Positions 1 to 12,517 of a stretch of DNA of 64,000 nt are shown here, one piece after another. Below the pieces are notes generated by a model. The model had not been told where the DNA came from and did not search any database. It was given only the letters and a program-made list of their open reading frames with translations. This stretch comes from Varanus komodoensis (taxonomy: Eukaryota; Chordata; Lepidosauria; Squamata; Varanidae), in the NCBI RefSeq assembly GCF_004798865.1, contig NW_025335468.1, positions 3,979,125 through 4,043,124 of the forward strand, given 5' to 3'. How positions within the stretch are numbered: position 1 is the stretch's first letter; each line of letters begins with the position of its first letter. The position numbers and the translations under genes were made by a program.

Positions 1-692
1 TCCTGTCTGAAAAGCATTACTCCTGTGTGCCTTTGCATTGTGGGATCAAATCCTGTCTTCCTTCTCAAAACCAAGCTGTCACTGTTTAAAATGGCATCCC
101 CCGCTCCTTTCACCTTTAGCTGTAGGCTACAGTAGGCCATTTTAGCCCAAATATACATTGTAAATAGTCATTGTTGGAATTCAGTTTACAATAATCTTTT
201 GATAGCCCAGAGGGCTTCATGTGCCCTGATCATGCAGAATGTTTAGAGTCAAGATAAGGGTCTGAGCTTATCATGAATAGTTTCTAGTAGCTTGAATTTG
301 CATGTCTGAGCAGACCTGGAGATGGGTTCAAGTTGCTCAACTAGAGTGTCAATGCAGACAATTAGAAATATTGTGATCTCATTGTTACTGTGTGATTGAC
401 TGACATTTCTTTATCTGTTCTGTATGTGATGACCTCGGAATCTTATTGTAATCTCTGCATTCTGTCATCGATTGCCCTGTACCTGTGTACCTATAAATGC
501 CCTGTAGTGGTATTGAAGCTTTGCAGTAGAGTTCATCTCTGCCTGCCCGGTAGTGCAGCCTGCATTATCGTGAGTGTACCGCGGGAACCTTGGGGTAAAA
601 CAATAAAGCCTCAGATGATCTGGACACTTGGTCTTTCCCACGAACTCGAGTTTTATTCCCTCTTCTCAAATTGAGATTCCAGGATTCTGACA
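1..692 (+). mobile_element. ERV1-type LTR (family 'A'), 5' end cut by window
   Basis: This stretch matches the LTR at 53523-56482 along its whole length, roughly nine bases in ten by eye. It carries a TATA-like TATAAAT at 492-498 and a polyadenylation signal AATAAA at 602-607, and ends in ...TTCTGACA at 692. No primer-binding site follows the end, so it is a solo LTR or a 3' LTR; what precedes it lies outside the window. The octamer GTTTAGAG at 241-248 is the empty counterpart of the site where a hAT transposon inserted in the other copy. It is an old fossil. Confidence 0.75.
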
Positions 693-2061
693 AAAGCTAG
701 ATAGCACAAAATTTCCTGTTACACTTCAACGATGACTGTACTCACGGCAGAGGGAAAAAAGGCACCTGCTGCAGCAATCCCAAGCAAAAAAAGTCAGAAT
801 ATTTGCACGTTCTTTGGGCCTTAACACAAAACGAGATAATTTTATTTAAAAGGTTCAGTGCAAACTTCCCCCAACTTGATTTTTTCCAGATGTGTTCCCA
901 GCACTCCCCAGATTCGCTGGGTTACCACTCCTTCTATCTCCAACCAGCATGACCATTGGTCAGAAGAATGATGCCAACACTACTAGACTGGGAAAGGCTG
1001 AATCACAGGGTTTGCTTGTAATCCTTCCATGTTGTTCCACCGCTTTTCCAGGCTGCTTTTTCTTTACCACCAAAAATTTCTTAAGGAGGAAAAGATGAAA
1101 TGGCTGCACAAAGCCCTCTGACTGGCAACTCCAAGCGGCTACTCGAGAGAAGCCTGAGGGCCTGTGGCTGCCTTGAACACATGTCGTTTTATTTATTTAT
1201 CTTGGCAAATGCCTCTCCCACTTTTCTAAGGCGACTACCAATATAAAACAAAAACCAGTTTTAAATACAGTTGAAAACAGCACATTAAAAGCCAGATAAA
1301 ACAAAAGCCAAATAAGGTTAAATGCAGACAAGATAGCATAAAATACTGGAATGGAATGTCTGCCAGATAAATAAGCTTTATGAAGGCAACAAAAACCAAA
1401 ACCCAAAAAACCTTACAAAATGATCAGACGGATCCCCAGGAGAGAGACTCATAAGATCAAGTGCAGCCAAAAAAAAAAAAAAAGCCCCCCTCCAACATTC
1501 CTGTCAAACTTGCCTCTGCCAAAAGGCATACAAGAGAGTCTAAGGAGACAGTCTCCGGAAGGACCTTATAGGAGAGGGTGGTCCTTCAGTGCCCAAGAGA
1601 CAGTGGAAGTTGTGTGTGTGTGTGTGTGATATGTTTGTGTGTGCACGCACAACGCACATAGGTTTTTTAAGTGGAAATTGGATTTATAACACTCCTGGCT
1701 CTGTGAGATTTCTGCACTCCTGCAAAGCAGTGCTAAGTCACTACAAAGCATGCTGTTCTCTCATAGTCCTGCTCTTTAATAGTTCTGATTTGCTTTCAAC
1801 CCAGTCATTGTTTGCCCATTGTTTTCAGGCAGCGGCAAGGCAGGCCAGCAAGGGAATACATGGCCATGCAAGGATGGGAATGATGCTGACCACTGTGGTG
1901 GGACTGAGCCAGGAGGCCCCGTCCCTGAGCCAGGAACAGCAGCCCCTGCACAAAGGACCTTACAGGGTCTACCTAGCCCAGTGACCTCTGAACTGGTGAG
2001 CTCCAGGAAAGTTGGACTGCAGTGGCCATCATTCTCAGGCAGCATGCGACTGGATGCTAGG
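693..2061. other. Gene-free stretch, no supported gene
   Basis: I see no coding exon here. An A-rich block at about 1187-1420 resembles the 3' tails of L2/CR1-type LINEs in reverse orientation. A short (TG)n run lies at about 1612-1629. The short open frames have no family signature. Confidence 0.5.
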
Positions 2062-2206
2062 GAATGTCGAAGGCATGAGAAGAAAAGAAAGGCCAGATAA
2101 GAGATGGACTAACTCCACAATGGATAGGACATTCTGGAGGGCTTTCGTTCATAGGGTTGGCATAAGTCAGAGATGACTGGATGACACATAACAGCAACAA
2201 CATACA
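2062..2206 (+). mobile_element. Bov-B LINE 3'-end fragment
   Basis: A degenerate segment reads like the 3' end of Bov-B LINE ORF2: an 'agaaaagaaaggccagat...agatggact' stretch, then 'catagggttggcataagtca', 'gatgactgg' and an 'acataacagcaacaac' tail. A second, clearer copy with the same order of blocks is at 49532-49715. It is not coding now. Confidence 0.55.
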
Positions 2207-2589
2207 ACTGGAAGCAACTGTGCAAAAATAATACGCAGAGGTCTTCCCAGCACTCCTAGCCATAGTCCTTTTAAACTGAAAACGTTGAGGATTCTACCTG
2301 AGGTTCTGCCTACAGCATTTGTTCTCTGCTACTGAGACACACATGGCTTCTTCCCTGCCATGTTGTGACAAGCCTCCTTGACTGTGATTTGGGTTCAAAT
2401 CAGAGAATGAATGCAGACTTCCACCCAGCCCCAGGCATTAGTTTCTTCAAGTCTTGAATATCTAAATCAAGGGTGGGGAACCTGCAGTGTTCCAGGTGTT
2501 GCTAAATGAGCCCCAGTCAACAGAGTCATGGGCGTCTTATTCCAGCAATGTTTGAAGGGACCCAGTCTCCTCACAGCTGATCGAAATAA

Positions 2590-2595
2590 TTTATT
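2590..2595 (-). promoter_or_regulatory. Candidate poly(A) signal of the synaptotagmin-like gene
   Basis: AATAAA reads on the minus strand about 450 bases beyond the stop codon at 3048-3050, at a plausible distance for a 3' UTR. A hAT-type short repeat lies inside that UTR. It is inferred from position and motif only. Confidence 0.4.
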
Positions 2596-2659
2596 CAAGG
2601 CAAGATGATGTTTATCTGAACTTAGTGTGTTTAGGTCCGAATTTCAGCTACAGCAACTA

Positions 2660-2790
2660 GATCAAGTTGGGCAGCTTGTGGCCTTCCAGATGTTTTGGCA
2701 ACTCCTATCAACCCTGGCTAGCATAGCCAACAGTCAGAAATGATGGGACTTACAGGCCAAAATATTAATTTTCCCACTCCTGTTCTAGAT
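2660..2790. mobile_element. Short hAT-type palindromic element (MITE-like)
   Basis: The arms 'gttgggcagcttgtggcctt' and '...ttttcccactcctgtt' resemble the inverted ends of a dispersed squamate element whose ends read like CAGGGGTGGGCAACC, with an 'aactccta...gatgggacttac' palindromic centre. Related copies occur at 14836-14930, 22375-22510, 36832-36960 and 44060-44170. Confidence 0.5.
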
Positions 2791-3047
2791 GATGCGCTAC
2801 CATCATGCAAAGTAAGTTGGTACTTGGTTTGAAGAAGATGCTTTTCTTCAGTGGAAACACTTCAAGGAATGAAGAAAGCGAAGCAATGAGAAGCACAGCA
2901 TGAGGTCAGCCGTGTGGCTTCAGTGACAGCAGCTCTGAGCTGGCCCTTCCAGCCAGCTCTGCCTGAAGGCTGCAGCAGCTCATGAGAGAGAAATGCCTCC
3001 TCTGCCAAATCTATATCACTGGCAGCAGCTTTGGCAGCAGCCTCCCT

Positions 3048-3343
3048 TTAAATGAGCAAAGGATGCCACTCAGCTACAGGCTGCTGGATGGCCTGCATCA
3101 TGCGATCCCAGTGGTCTTTCATGGGTCCCTGTTTCCCCAGCACAGCCTGTCCAACAAGCAGCCTGCTGCTGGGATGCATCTCATAAATGGAGATGAGGAC
3201 AGCACAGTCCCAAATGACACGCTCTGGCAGGTGGAAGAGAAAAGTTTCATTGAACACCGTCATTGGTCCAAGGATCCTGGGTTTGGTTTTCTGATGCTTC
3301 TGCTTTTGAAGGTTGCAAAACATATTGATCCTTGCATATATAC
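3048..3343 (-). CDS. Synaptotagmin-like exon 6 (C2B, stop)
   Basis: This last coding exon follows acceptor ...TGTTTCAG and completes a codon begun by a single T in the exon at 4564-4675. It encodes residues 292-389: IYARINMF, the basic stretch QKQKHQKTK, FNETFLFHLP, DHWDRMM and EWHPLLI followed by a stop. Loop 3 (IYEMHPSSRLLVGQ) has none of the usual aspartates. Confidence 0.88.
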
Positions 3344-6300
3344 CTGAAACAGGAAGAACATCAGAAGAGCTTACATGAGTGCAAGGTATTGAACATCTGG
3401 AATTATTGTTCCAAGATGGCAACACTCTTCCTCAGAATTGGACAGAGGTTTCATAAGGACCTTGCACATGCTTGGTGAATGTTTACTGAAGTGTGGGAAG
3501 AAAGAATTTGACTAAGGAAGAAACACAAAGCGCACCTTTCTCTGTGCCTGTGACAGGGAGACCTATAAATACTAAGGATTCAAACACTGTAGGAGAGGCA
3601 ATAGTGGGGAGAAACCCTGTGAAAGGATGTGTGAATACTTCACAGGGAAGCATTATGGTAAAGATGAGTCACATGTCCCAGGGCAAATGGGGTATGGGTG
3701 TTGATCTCAAACTCAGCTGCAAATAGGCAACAGCAGAATATGGGGCCCATAAGGAGGCTCCAGAGGTCTTTTGGGGATCTTGACCAAATGAGAGAAAAAC
3801 ACAGAATGCAACTCTTAGCTTTCCAATAAAACAAAAAGAAAGGCAAGTTTCTAGCTCTAGTGATTGTGGGGGAGAGCCTGAAAATGTCTTGGGGCTTCTT
3901 GTCAGGGAAGAAAGCTGGGTCTGCAGTTATCAGAAGGTAAGGTCTGAGGACCCTGTATCATATTTTCCCTATTATCTTCCCTGCTATTATTTATTGCAAT
4001 TTCTCCTCCAATGTCAGCATCTGGATGCTATTATTCTTTGGCTGTTGCACTCAGTTTGTTCTTTTCAATGACATCATCATTCTGAACTGCAGCCAGAAGC
4101 CACTTTAAAGGTCAGTGCGCTTAAGATAACTGAAGTATAGTCTGAATGTTTCCAATGCTGAGCAAGAGTGTGATAGAAGTATTAGTACCTGAGCATCCCC
4201 TCCTCAGTTATTACAGCTGCAGCCATAGGATAGGCTTGGGTAGACAGTGCCATGCGCTAAATGAGACCACCCAGCATATAATTATGGACAATACCCTGAT
4301 TGGCTGCAGTTCTCCTGGTTCTAAGCACTATTTGGAGAGATCAGAGACTGAACCAGGAACTTTTTGCTAATTCCATGCCAATTACATACTTTTCCATTGA
4401 GCTACCCTGGCTCCCCAACCACAGAGATTGCACAGCTGAGTCAGTTCCTGCCTTGATCATATTCAGCAAGACCAGCATTATCTGTCGTATCCATTATAAG
4501 TCAACTGTGTGCTACCAGGTTATACAAATCTCAGGCAGAGGACAAGAAAATAGATATAGTTACATTTATCTGGACTATTATACAAGGAGGAGGTTCTAAC
4601 TTTCAGTAGTCCAACTTCTATCCTCTGAGAAATAGGAAGGCACTTCAGTGACACAAGCACTTCTCCAACTGTGTCCTGTGAAAAGATGTGGGTGTCACAT
4701 GGATATACTTTTGCAGGCAAAATGGCAGCATACATAGAAGGATCCCCCACCCTGAACATGAGTCTGGGTTCTCACCTGGATGACAAGAGGCCAACCAGAT
4801 CTGTCAGACCAGTGGCATTGGAGGCACTGGTATTAGAAGCCAACCCAGCCCACTGGGACTGCAGCTCTTGATCCAGGGCCTTGCACCCCTGAGGAACCAA
4901 CCCCTTCCATGCCAGGATTTGCATTCCCATGTAGAACCACCAGTGCTGGCAATATGCATGGAATGAATTGTCAGAAAGGACACATGGGGCCCCATGGCAA
5001 AGGCCTGCCCCTTTAAGGACTTCTGTTCCTCTAAAAAGGAGTGGAGCCTGGAAGGAATGACCTAGCCTGGAAGGCATGATGAAAGCCTTCAGCCAACACT
5101 TAACTGCTCTGGGGTCAATTGCTCACTTGGAGCCTGCTTTGCCCCATAGGGTCCGTTGGGCTCCCTCCTTGTCAGTATCAGGCCAGAATATTATTTTTAG
5201 CCAGAGCAGGCTGTAGTGCATGCAGAAGGTCATTCCCATAGGGTTACGCAAGGGCTGTTTAACCTTTCCATGAACCCCATATGGGTTCGGATGACACAAC
5301 AAGCCATGATTTGAATATTCAAGAAGTTCCCGGTCATGCCAGCGCAAGTCACAGCTCAATATGGCTTAAACAAGTCACATTGGCCACTGTGATTATGCAA
5401 GCCAGTGTGGGATAGCGGAGAGGGTGTTGGACTGCGGACCTGAGAGATCTGTCTTCTGCTCCCCGCTCAGCCATGAGACACACTGAGTGGCTCGGGGCTA
5501 GTAATCTCTCTCACCCTAGCCCACCTCACAGAGTTTTGTTGCGAGAATAAAATTGGAGGGGAGAACATGTAAACTGCCTTGGTTTCCTTGCAAGAGGAAA
5601 AACGGCCAGGATATACATGAAATATAATAAAATTGACTCTTTGCTGAGGAGCTACATTGGAGCTCTCTGCTTCTCAGGAAATTGCTGGCATTATGAAAGA
5701 AAGGAGGTGGAACAGCAGCAGCCAGGGAGCCTTCCTCGAAGAAGGCTGACTCACTGAGGCTCAACCCATGGAAAAAGTCCTCCACACCATCTGCACTCCC
5801 CATTTCTTCCAGTCAGCATTCGTGTGTGGGGGCATGATCTCCCACTCCCTTGCAGGAGATTGTGAAGCCCCTTGAATGGCACAACAGAACTCATTTTGCC
5901 TGTGCTCAACTCTTCTCCATGTGCAGCCTTCACCTGCTAAGGGTTCAATGTGGCACAGTACACAGTTACATTTAAATCTCCAGTCCAGTCCAGTCCATTC
6001 TGACCAGTGTATCAATAGTGCACTGTTTATGTAAAGTACCGCCCAGACTCTTCTGCCCTGCACCGCTCTTCTCTTGGCCAAAGAACCCCTGACACAGACT
6101 CATATTAACAGTTCTATCAAGGAGCAGCCTGCAACCCCTTTAATACAACTCATGCTTCCAGCATGAGTGTGGCAGCTGAATTTGTTAGAATCACAAAGCA
6201 CCCATCGGAGGGTGAATCATAGTTCTGGATGTGTGTGTTACTTTAAAAAATTGTTGCAAGCATCCAGCCATTCTTTTTCTTCACACAGAATCCCGGTGCT

Positions 6301-9300
6301 GCTTGGATTTGCCTGAATGCAAGAGGATATCCGACATCCTCTTGGCACAAATGACTTACACTTGTACCAGTTGGGGTGATGTAAGCAAGTGCTGCCAGCA
6401 GCCTTCCCCGGGCTGGTACGACTCATTCATATGTTACTGGAGCCATGCGGGTGCCCCTTCCCTGTTACTACCCTGTCAACTGCTGGATGGTGCAATCATG
6501 TGGATTTGCTGGGTCATGTGGCTTACCACACATGACAGCGTCAGCTTCCCATGTCACGGGAGGGGGGTGGGGGAGTAATAGCACATGTGACCTTGGCAAC
6601 TCCACCTGCTTCTGCCATTTAAACCTTTAGACACAGAGGAGTTGCAGCACTTGAGACTGAGAAAAGAGCACAAGCCACCAAGTGGACCAAGGGGCAATAT
6701 AGCGGAACAGATACAATGAATGTTTCCAACAGGGAAGGAAACTCTGAAGTTGTGAAAGCAGCAAGGACAAGCCTAGATTCTAAGAAATAGTGCAATTGAA
6801 AATATTGCCGTTCATCCATTGCAGGCAAATCATGCTCAGCATGCAAATCTGAACATGATAAACCCTTATCAGCAGCACGTGCTAATTGATCCAAGGTGAA
6901 AATCAACCTGTCTTTCAAGTCTGTCCCAAAAACATTTTCTTGCCCATTTTTAAATCCAGATTACCACACACAGTCAATTTAGCATAAAAATGGATCCAAA
7001 TGTAACTGAGGTTGCATATGCAACACATCTCTAATTGCCATAGGTGTGAGAGGATCCCTATCCATTTGAATGTACTAAAAGCCTAATGCCAACACTCTGC
7101 ACAGATGATGCAGACAGGAAAATTCTAAATCTCACCAGGATGGAAAACCCAATCTAAGTGGAGAAGACTTTTGTAGCATTGGCCTGATGATAGAAAGCAA
7201 GATTCAGAGAGCCAAATGCAATGTCTTTAAATGAACAGGGATATTAATGGCTGAGAGGGATGTACACAGACAAACTGTAAAATAGAACATCGTGTTTCTG
7301 AACATATATGCCAGGTACAGATAAGAGGAATCCTACATGCAACACAAATAATCTGAGGGATAATAGTCCTCTCAAGTGTATTCACCTTACCCCATGAACT
7401 CAGCTTTAAAGATGCCCATCTACGAGATGTCATTAATACATGCATTCAAACTTACTTCGTTCATTTGAGATAAGTGAGAAGAAATTTTCCAAAATAAGTA
7501 ACAAAATCTGGACATCATCAAAATTGCCAGTTAGCTAATACACTATATGGAGTATCTCCATTCAGCATCCTTTCAGATTTTGACCAGTTAACTGATTAAC
7601 CCAAGAGTTTTGTTCAAATATGGAACTACTAGAGTTTCAAGATAAAAAATAAAAATCATCAGCATAAAGAATAATATTGCATTCTAAGCAATCAAGCACC
7701 AAGCCATGAATACTCCTATTCAGTCATGCCAGGGGTTCCAAACCTAAATCAAACATCAGTGGCGAAAGTGATAATCCCAGTCTGGTACCCATTAAAAGGG
7801 AAAAAAGCCAAGAAGGTAACACTGGCTATAGCTCTACTGTATGCTGTGCAAGCCAGAATAAAATGTTGAAATTTTTGGTTTACATTTATGGGCGAGGTGT
7901 ACATCATGTCACTATGTACTAGCTAATAAAAAATATTCATGCTTTTGCTATTTAAGACATTGTGTCAAAATCTCAGTGAGAAGTCCATTTTTCCAGAATG
8001 CTACTTCTATACTGGTTAAGGCAAATTCTACCTCAAATATTAAGGTGAAAAAATATTAGTGTAATTACATTGCATTTGTAGCCTGTCTTTCTTACTCTAG
8101 AGTTGAACCCAAGGGGGCTTACGTAGTCCTCTACTCCATGTTATCCTCGCAACAGCAACCCTGCGAAGTGGGTTCAGATGAGAGGCAGTGACTGGGTGAA
8201 AGCCATCCAGTCAGCTTCATGGCCGAGTGGGCTCTCCGGGATCTCCAGTCCAGCCCTCTCAGCACCACACCACCCTGGCTCTTGACTTGTATCCAGTTTA
8301 CATTTAATTCTAATTCAGTTTGAATTGAAAGTTATGGAGCTCCTGATAAAGTTGTTAGGAGGAGTTGGGCAAATGGTAAACTGGGTTAAAGGATATTTAT
8401 TTATTTATTTATTTATTTATCGATTTATATCCTGCCTTTTTCCTACAAAGGGCTCAAGGCAGCTTACATCATTCTCCTCCTCCATCTTATCCCCACAACA
8501 ACAACCCTGTGAGGTAGGTTGGGCTGAGAGCCTGTGACTGGCCCAAAGTCACCCAGTTGGCTCCATGGCTGAGCGGGGACTAGAACCCAGATCGTCTGAG
8601 TCCCAGTCCCATGTTCTTAACCACTACACCACACTGGCTCTCAACTTCTTTCAACTTCTTATTTATAGAAATGCATTGTCTTTTTTTTTTTAAGTCTTGT
8701 TGGAGGCATACTCTATATCCGCACCACCCCCCCCCCCCCGGTAAAATCCTTGAGTAACCCAGCAGAAATCTGATTTTTAAACAATTCATCATTAGGAAGA
8801 GAAACACTAAAGTGCCAGAAACAAATCTGAAAATTGCAACTCCACGCAGACAGGGTGATGGTTTGAGACCACCGGTGTATCTTGCAAATATTATTTGATG
8901 TAGCAAAAATGTAAGAGTCAAGAAATAATCTTATCTAAAGCAGTTATGATAGATAGATGAAATGAAGGTGTAGTATCTTACCAGGATGCGCAATTCTTCA
9001 AATATGACAAATTCAGTCCTATAGGCCTGAATTGTAAATCTTGCCACCATTTGCCTCTTTGGGAGCAACCCCATTCCTATCCAGTAAAGAATCTAAAATT
9101 GCTTATAAGTCCCTGTTCACAATCAAATAGTGATATCAGCCAATTCATGAAAGATAACTGGAGAAACTTTATTAGGCTCATGCACATTAATCATGGCAAT
9201 TTCCCAAACAGAATCAAAAAGCAGCCATCAAGATCAATAATCATCTGTGAAAAGAAGAGTCACTTATGAATCCTTTTATACCTTGTCAAAGTATCTGTTA

Positions 9301-12300
9301 TACATACCTCCCCTACTCAATATCTGTTCAACAAATGCTCATCTGCAGCAAATAGCTTTCTTTTTAGTTTTTTAAGCCACATCAGTGATATGCTCTTTTA
9401 CTTTAGAAGCATCTGTTCTGCTTATTTAACCCTAATCTATTTACATTCCATGAAATCAAATTAAAAGTAGAAAAAGATAGGAGAAAAAAATCACTCACCC
9501 CTTCATGCACACAGATCTTAATGATTTAACAGAAGTTATTTACTTTTAAATAACAGAACTCATGAATTATATATGAAATATGTTTCAGTCCAAAAACTTC
9601 TCTAAAATAAAACTAATCTTTATTATACTAAACTGTACAGAACCCCTAAGAAAAAATAAAAAACTGAAAATAAAAAACAAAATTAGTAATCAAATATTCC
9701 ACATAGTGCCTGCCTCCTCTGTACCAGACAGCACCCCCCAAATATAATGAAAATGGTTTTAAAAACAACCCCCCAAAAGGATGTTTTGCCTTCTAGCAAA
9801 GGTAAAATAAACTCTATCACCAGTTCCTACTCAGATATTAATTAGATATACTAAAAAGAACAAAAGGATAAAAATGTGGGCATTTTAGAAGGTGCTTTAA
9901 TCTGTTTCTAAGCCTAAATTACATTTATTCAGTGCATATAACTATATTAAGTGAATATAAGAAATATATGAAAGCGTATGAAATATAAAAGGGAAAAGGA
10001 AGTGGTAGGAGAGAGAGAGAGAGAGACTCTGGAATGAAGTAAAAAAAAAAAAAACCCCAAATGCTCAGAATGCCAAGGACTGCCTACATCAAGGCCAAAT
10101 TCAACTTCTGAAGTAACAACAGCGGACACAGATACAGTCGCTGGTGAGAAAATACTTGGGGAGACTGAGATTTCTTCAGTTGCTCTTGATAAGTAGCACA
10201 AGAAATTATAGTAATGCAAACCAAACTACCTCGCCAAGATTGTCACCTTAAGCAAACTGTTGTATGTGCTCTGAAACCTCCATGGCATAATCTGGAACAA
10301 GAATATACTTAAATGCTGAGTGTGACCCAAAGGCTACAAAAATGTGAATTAGGTCTTCATAAAGGTGAAAAACCTTTGTATTAATAATCTAGATCTGCAA
10401 CATTCTTAAGACAGGAATTCGAGAGCCCTTCCAAAATGACATAGAGTATCCATTATTACCTTCGTCGTCTTCTTAAGTGCCTCACAGAATTCCAGGTGTT
10501 CATAAGTGTTTAGTGCGTTCAAAGCTATCCTCACTTCTCCCAGAGGTACATGCCGGGAATATTTGTCAAAGAGTTTAACCTATGGAATCATCATCATCAT
10601 CATCATCATCACCACCACCACCATCGTAGCTTATCTTAAATGCACAGTCTTTAACACACATTTATCTCAATAATCTTTACAATAATTCTAAGGCCGGCCA
10701 GTGCTACCATCCCTATAATGGAGAAGTAGTGCCTTGCTTAATGTCACCCACTGAACCACCCACTAAGAGTAGAATTAATTGGCAGATTAAGGTGCAGTCC
10801 TATGACTTGCACCTTCATGAGATGGAAGCCTCCCAACTTGTAGGCTTCTGCGTATCCTTGCTGATTTCCTTGCTGATCATCACAGGCTTTGTTGCTGATC
10901 TAACCATGGTGCCTCAGCAGGGAAGGAAAGAAGTCTGGCAGAGGCTCAGCACAGCTTTGCAGCATAGCCTCTCCAGTCTCTTCACCTCCCCGCCTACCTC
11001 TCCAAGGTCACTTTTCTGATCTCAGAGGACAGCTGGTGTGATAATTTCCACATCAACTATAAGGAGGCAGAAGAGTGGAGCTGAATCGCCAACACTGAGT
11101 GACCTCAGAGGGTGGCAGATCCCGTATGTTCTGGGCCCTCAGACAGGGTCTAGGGACCACAGAATTGCCCTTCCTTGATTGTCTTGCTAGATTGGTATAC
11201 CATCCAGTAAATAAATGCCATAAGGGTGGCTTACACTCATAACACCAAATTACAACAAAACAAAAGAAAAAGTGCAATGATAAATGTGCCAATGTAGCAC
11301 AATTTTAAACATTAGCACATTAAAAAAACACTCAGGAGCCAGGAGTAAAATTAATAACTAGAGCAGTCCCCCATATAATGCATTAGAGAAGTCCAAATGT
11401 GATGTACAAGAGGCATCAGGCATGTCTCAGAAGAGTCAGAGTGGATGAATGAGCCTCAGGTGTGCAAAGGTACTCCTGGCCGCTGCAGAGACCTGGGCCT
11501 CCACAATGCTAAATCCAGGAGTACAGCCAAACTGCAAACCCGAAGTGATCTTGAAGTGGAGTGTTACCTTTGTTTAGCACAAGTTGAATCCTTCATTCAT
11601 TCATCTCATCAACAACCAGTTCCATTAAAAAAGAAAGAAAGGGCTTTATGTGTAGCCAGAACATCACAGAAGCAGAAATTCTCCAAGATGCTACTGATAT
11701 CTGTAGATGCTAGTAACCAAAATTGAATGCGGCAAGTTCAGAGTTATTCATGTGTGTATATTAACCAAAAGTTGATCAACTGGAAAAAAGTGATCAACGG
11801 GGGGAACAATACCCAGAGAAAAGAGGTAGCTTGTGCTGGCATGAAATTTGCAAAGTATGCTGCAAGCAAAACGTCACACCAAATAAGGTAAGTGCTTACA
11901 CAGCACTGACATTCCCACACCTTTTCAACAAAAGCGGCCTGTAATTGCCCAGATCTCCACAAGATGGAGTCATTGCTCCATAAGCAGCTGAAAAAATCAG
12001 ACTCCTAGGTGAATCTGTGATAGATAAAATTTCTTGATGGTATCCTAATAATGCATGTGGCAAACTCTGCCAGGAGCATTATTAAAACACTATCTTGTAA
12101 TTACAGTTAGCAACTGTATTTACTTTGGAAGAATTCTGTTTCCTTTTTCTACCTCACCTCAGACCTACACCTGAACAAAGCAGTGCTTCTTTAAGATACT
12201 CTGCCTTACTTTGACAGCCATGGATTTAGATGTACCTCAGACATGAAATACCAAGAAAATGCAGCTTGGGAGTCTAGATCTTGTATGGCTAAGAATGCTG

Positions 12301-12474
12301 TAGTGATCTGAGCGAAAGAAGGTGGCTAGTCATGGATGAGTGAGTGAGTGAGTGAGTGAGTGAGTGAGTGAGTGNNNNNNNNNNNNNNNNNNNNNNNNNN
12401 NNNNNNNNNNNNNNNNNNNNNNNNNNNNNNNNNNNNNNNNNNNNNNNNNNNNNNNNNNNNNNNNNNNNNNNNNN

Positions 12475-12517
<43 letters not shown>

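Noticed and set aside
3493-3726. A phrase like the C2H2 zinc-finger linker (NSGEKPCERMCEYF in one frame near 3610-3650)
   Set aside because: No repeated C2H2 pattern surrounds it, and it lies between the last two synaptotagmin exons. A single short match is best taken as chance.
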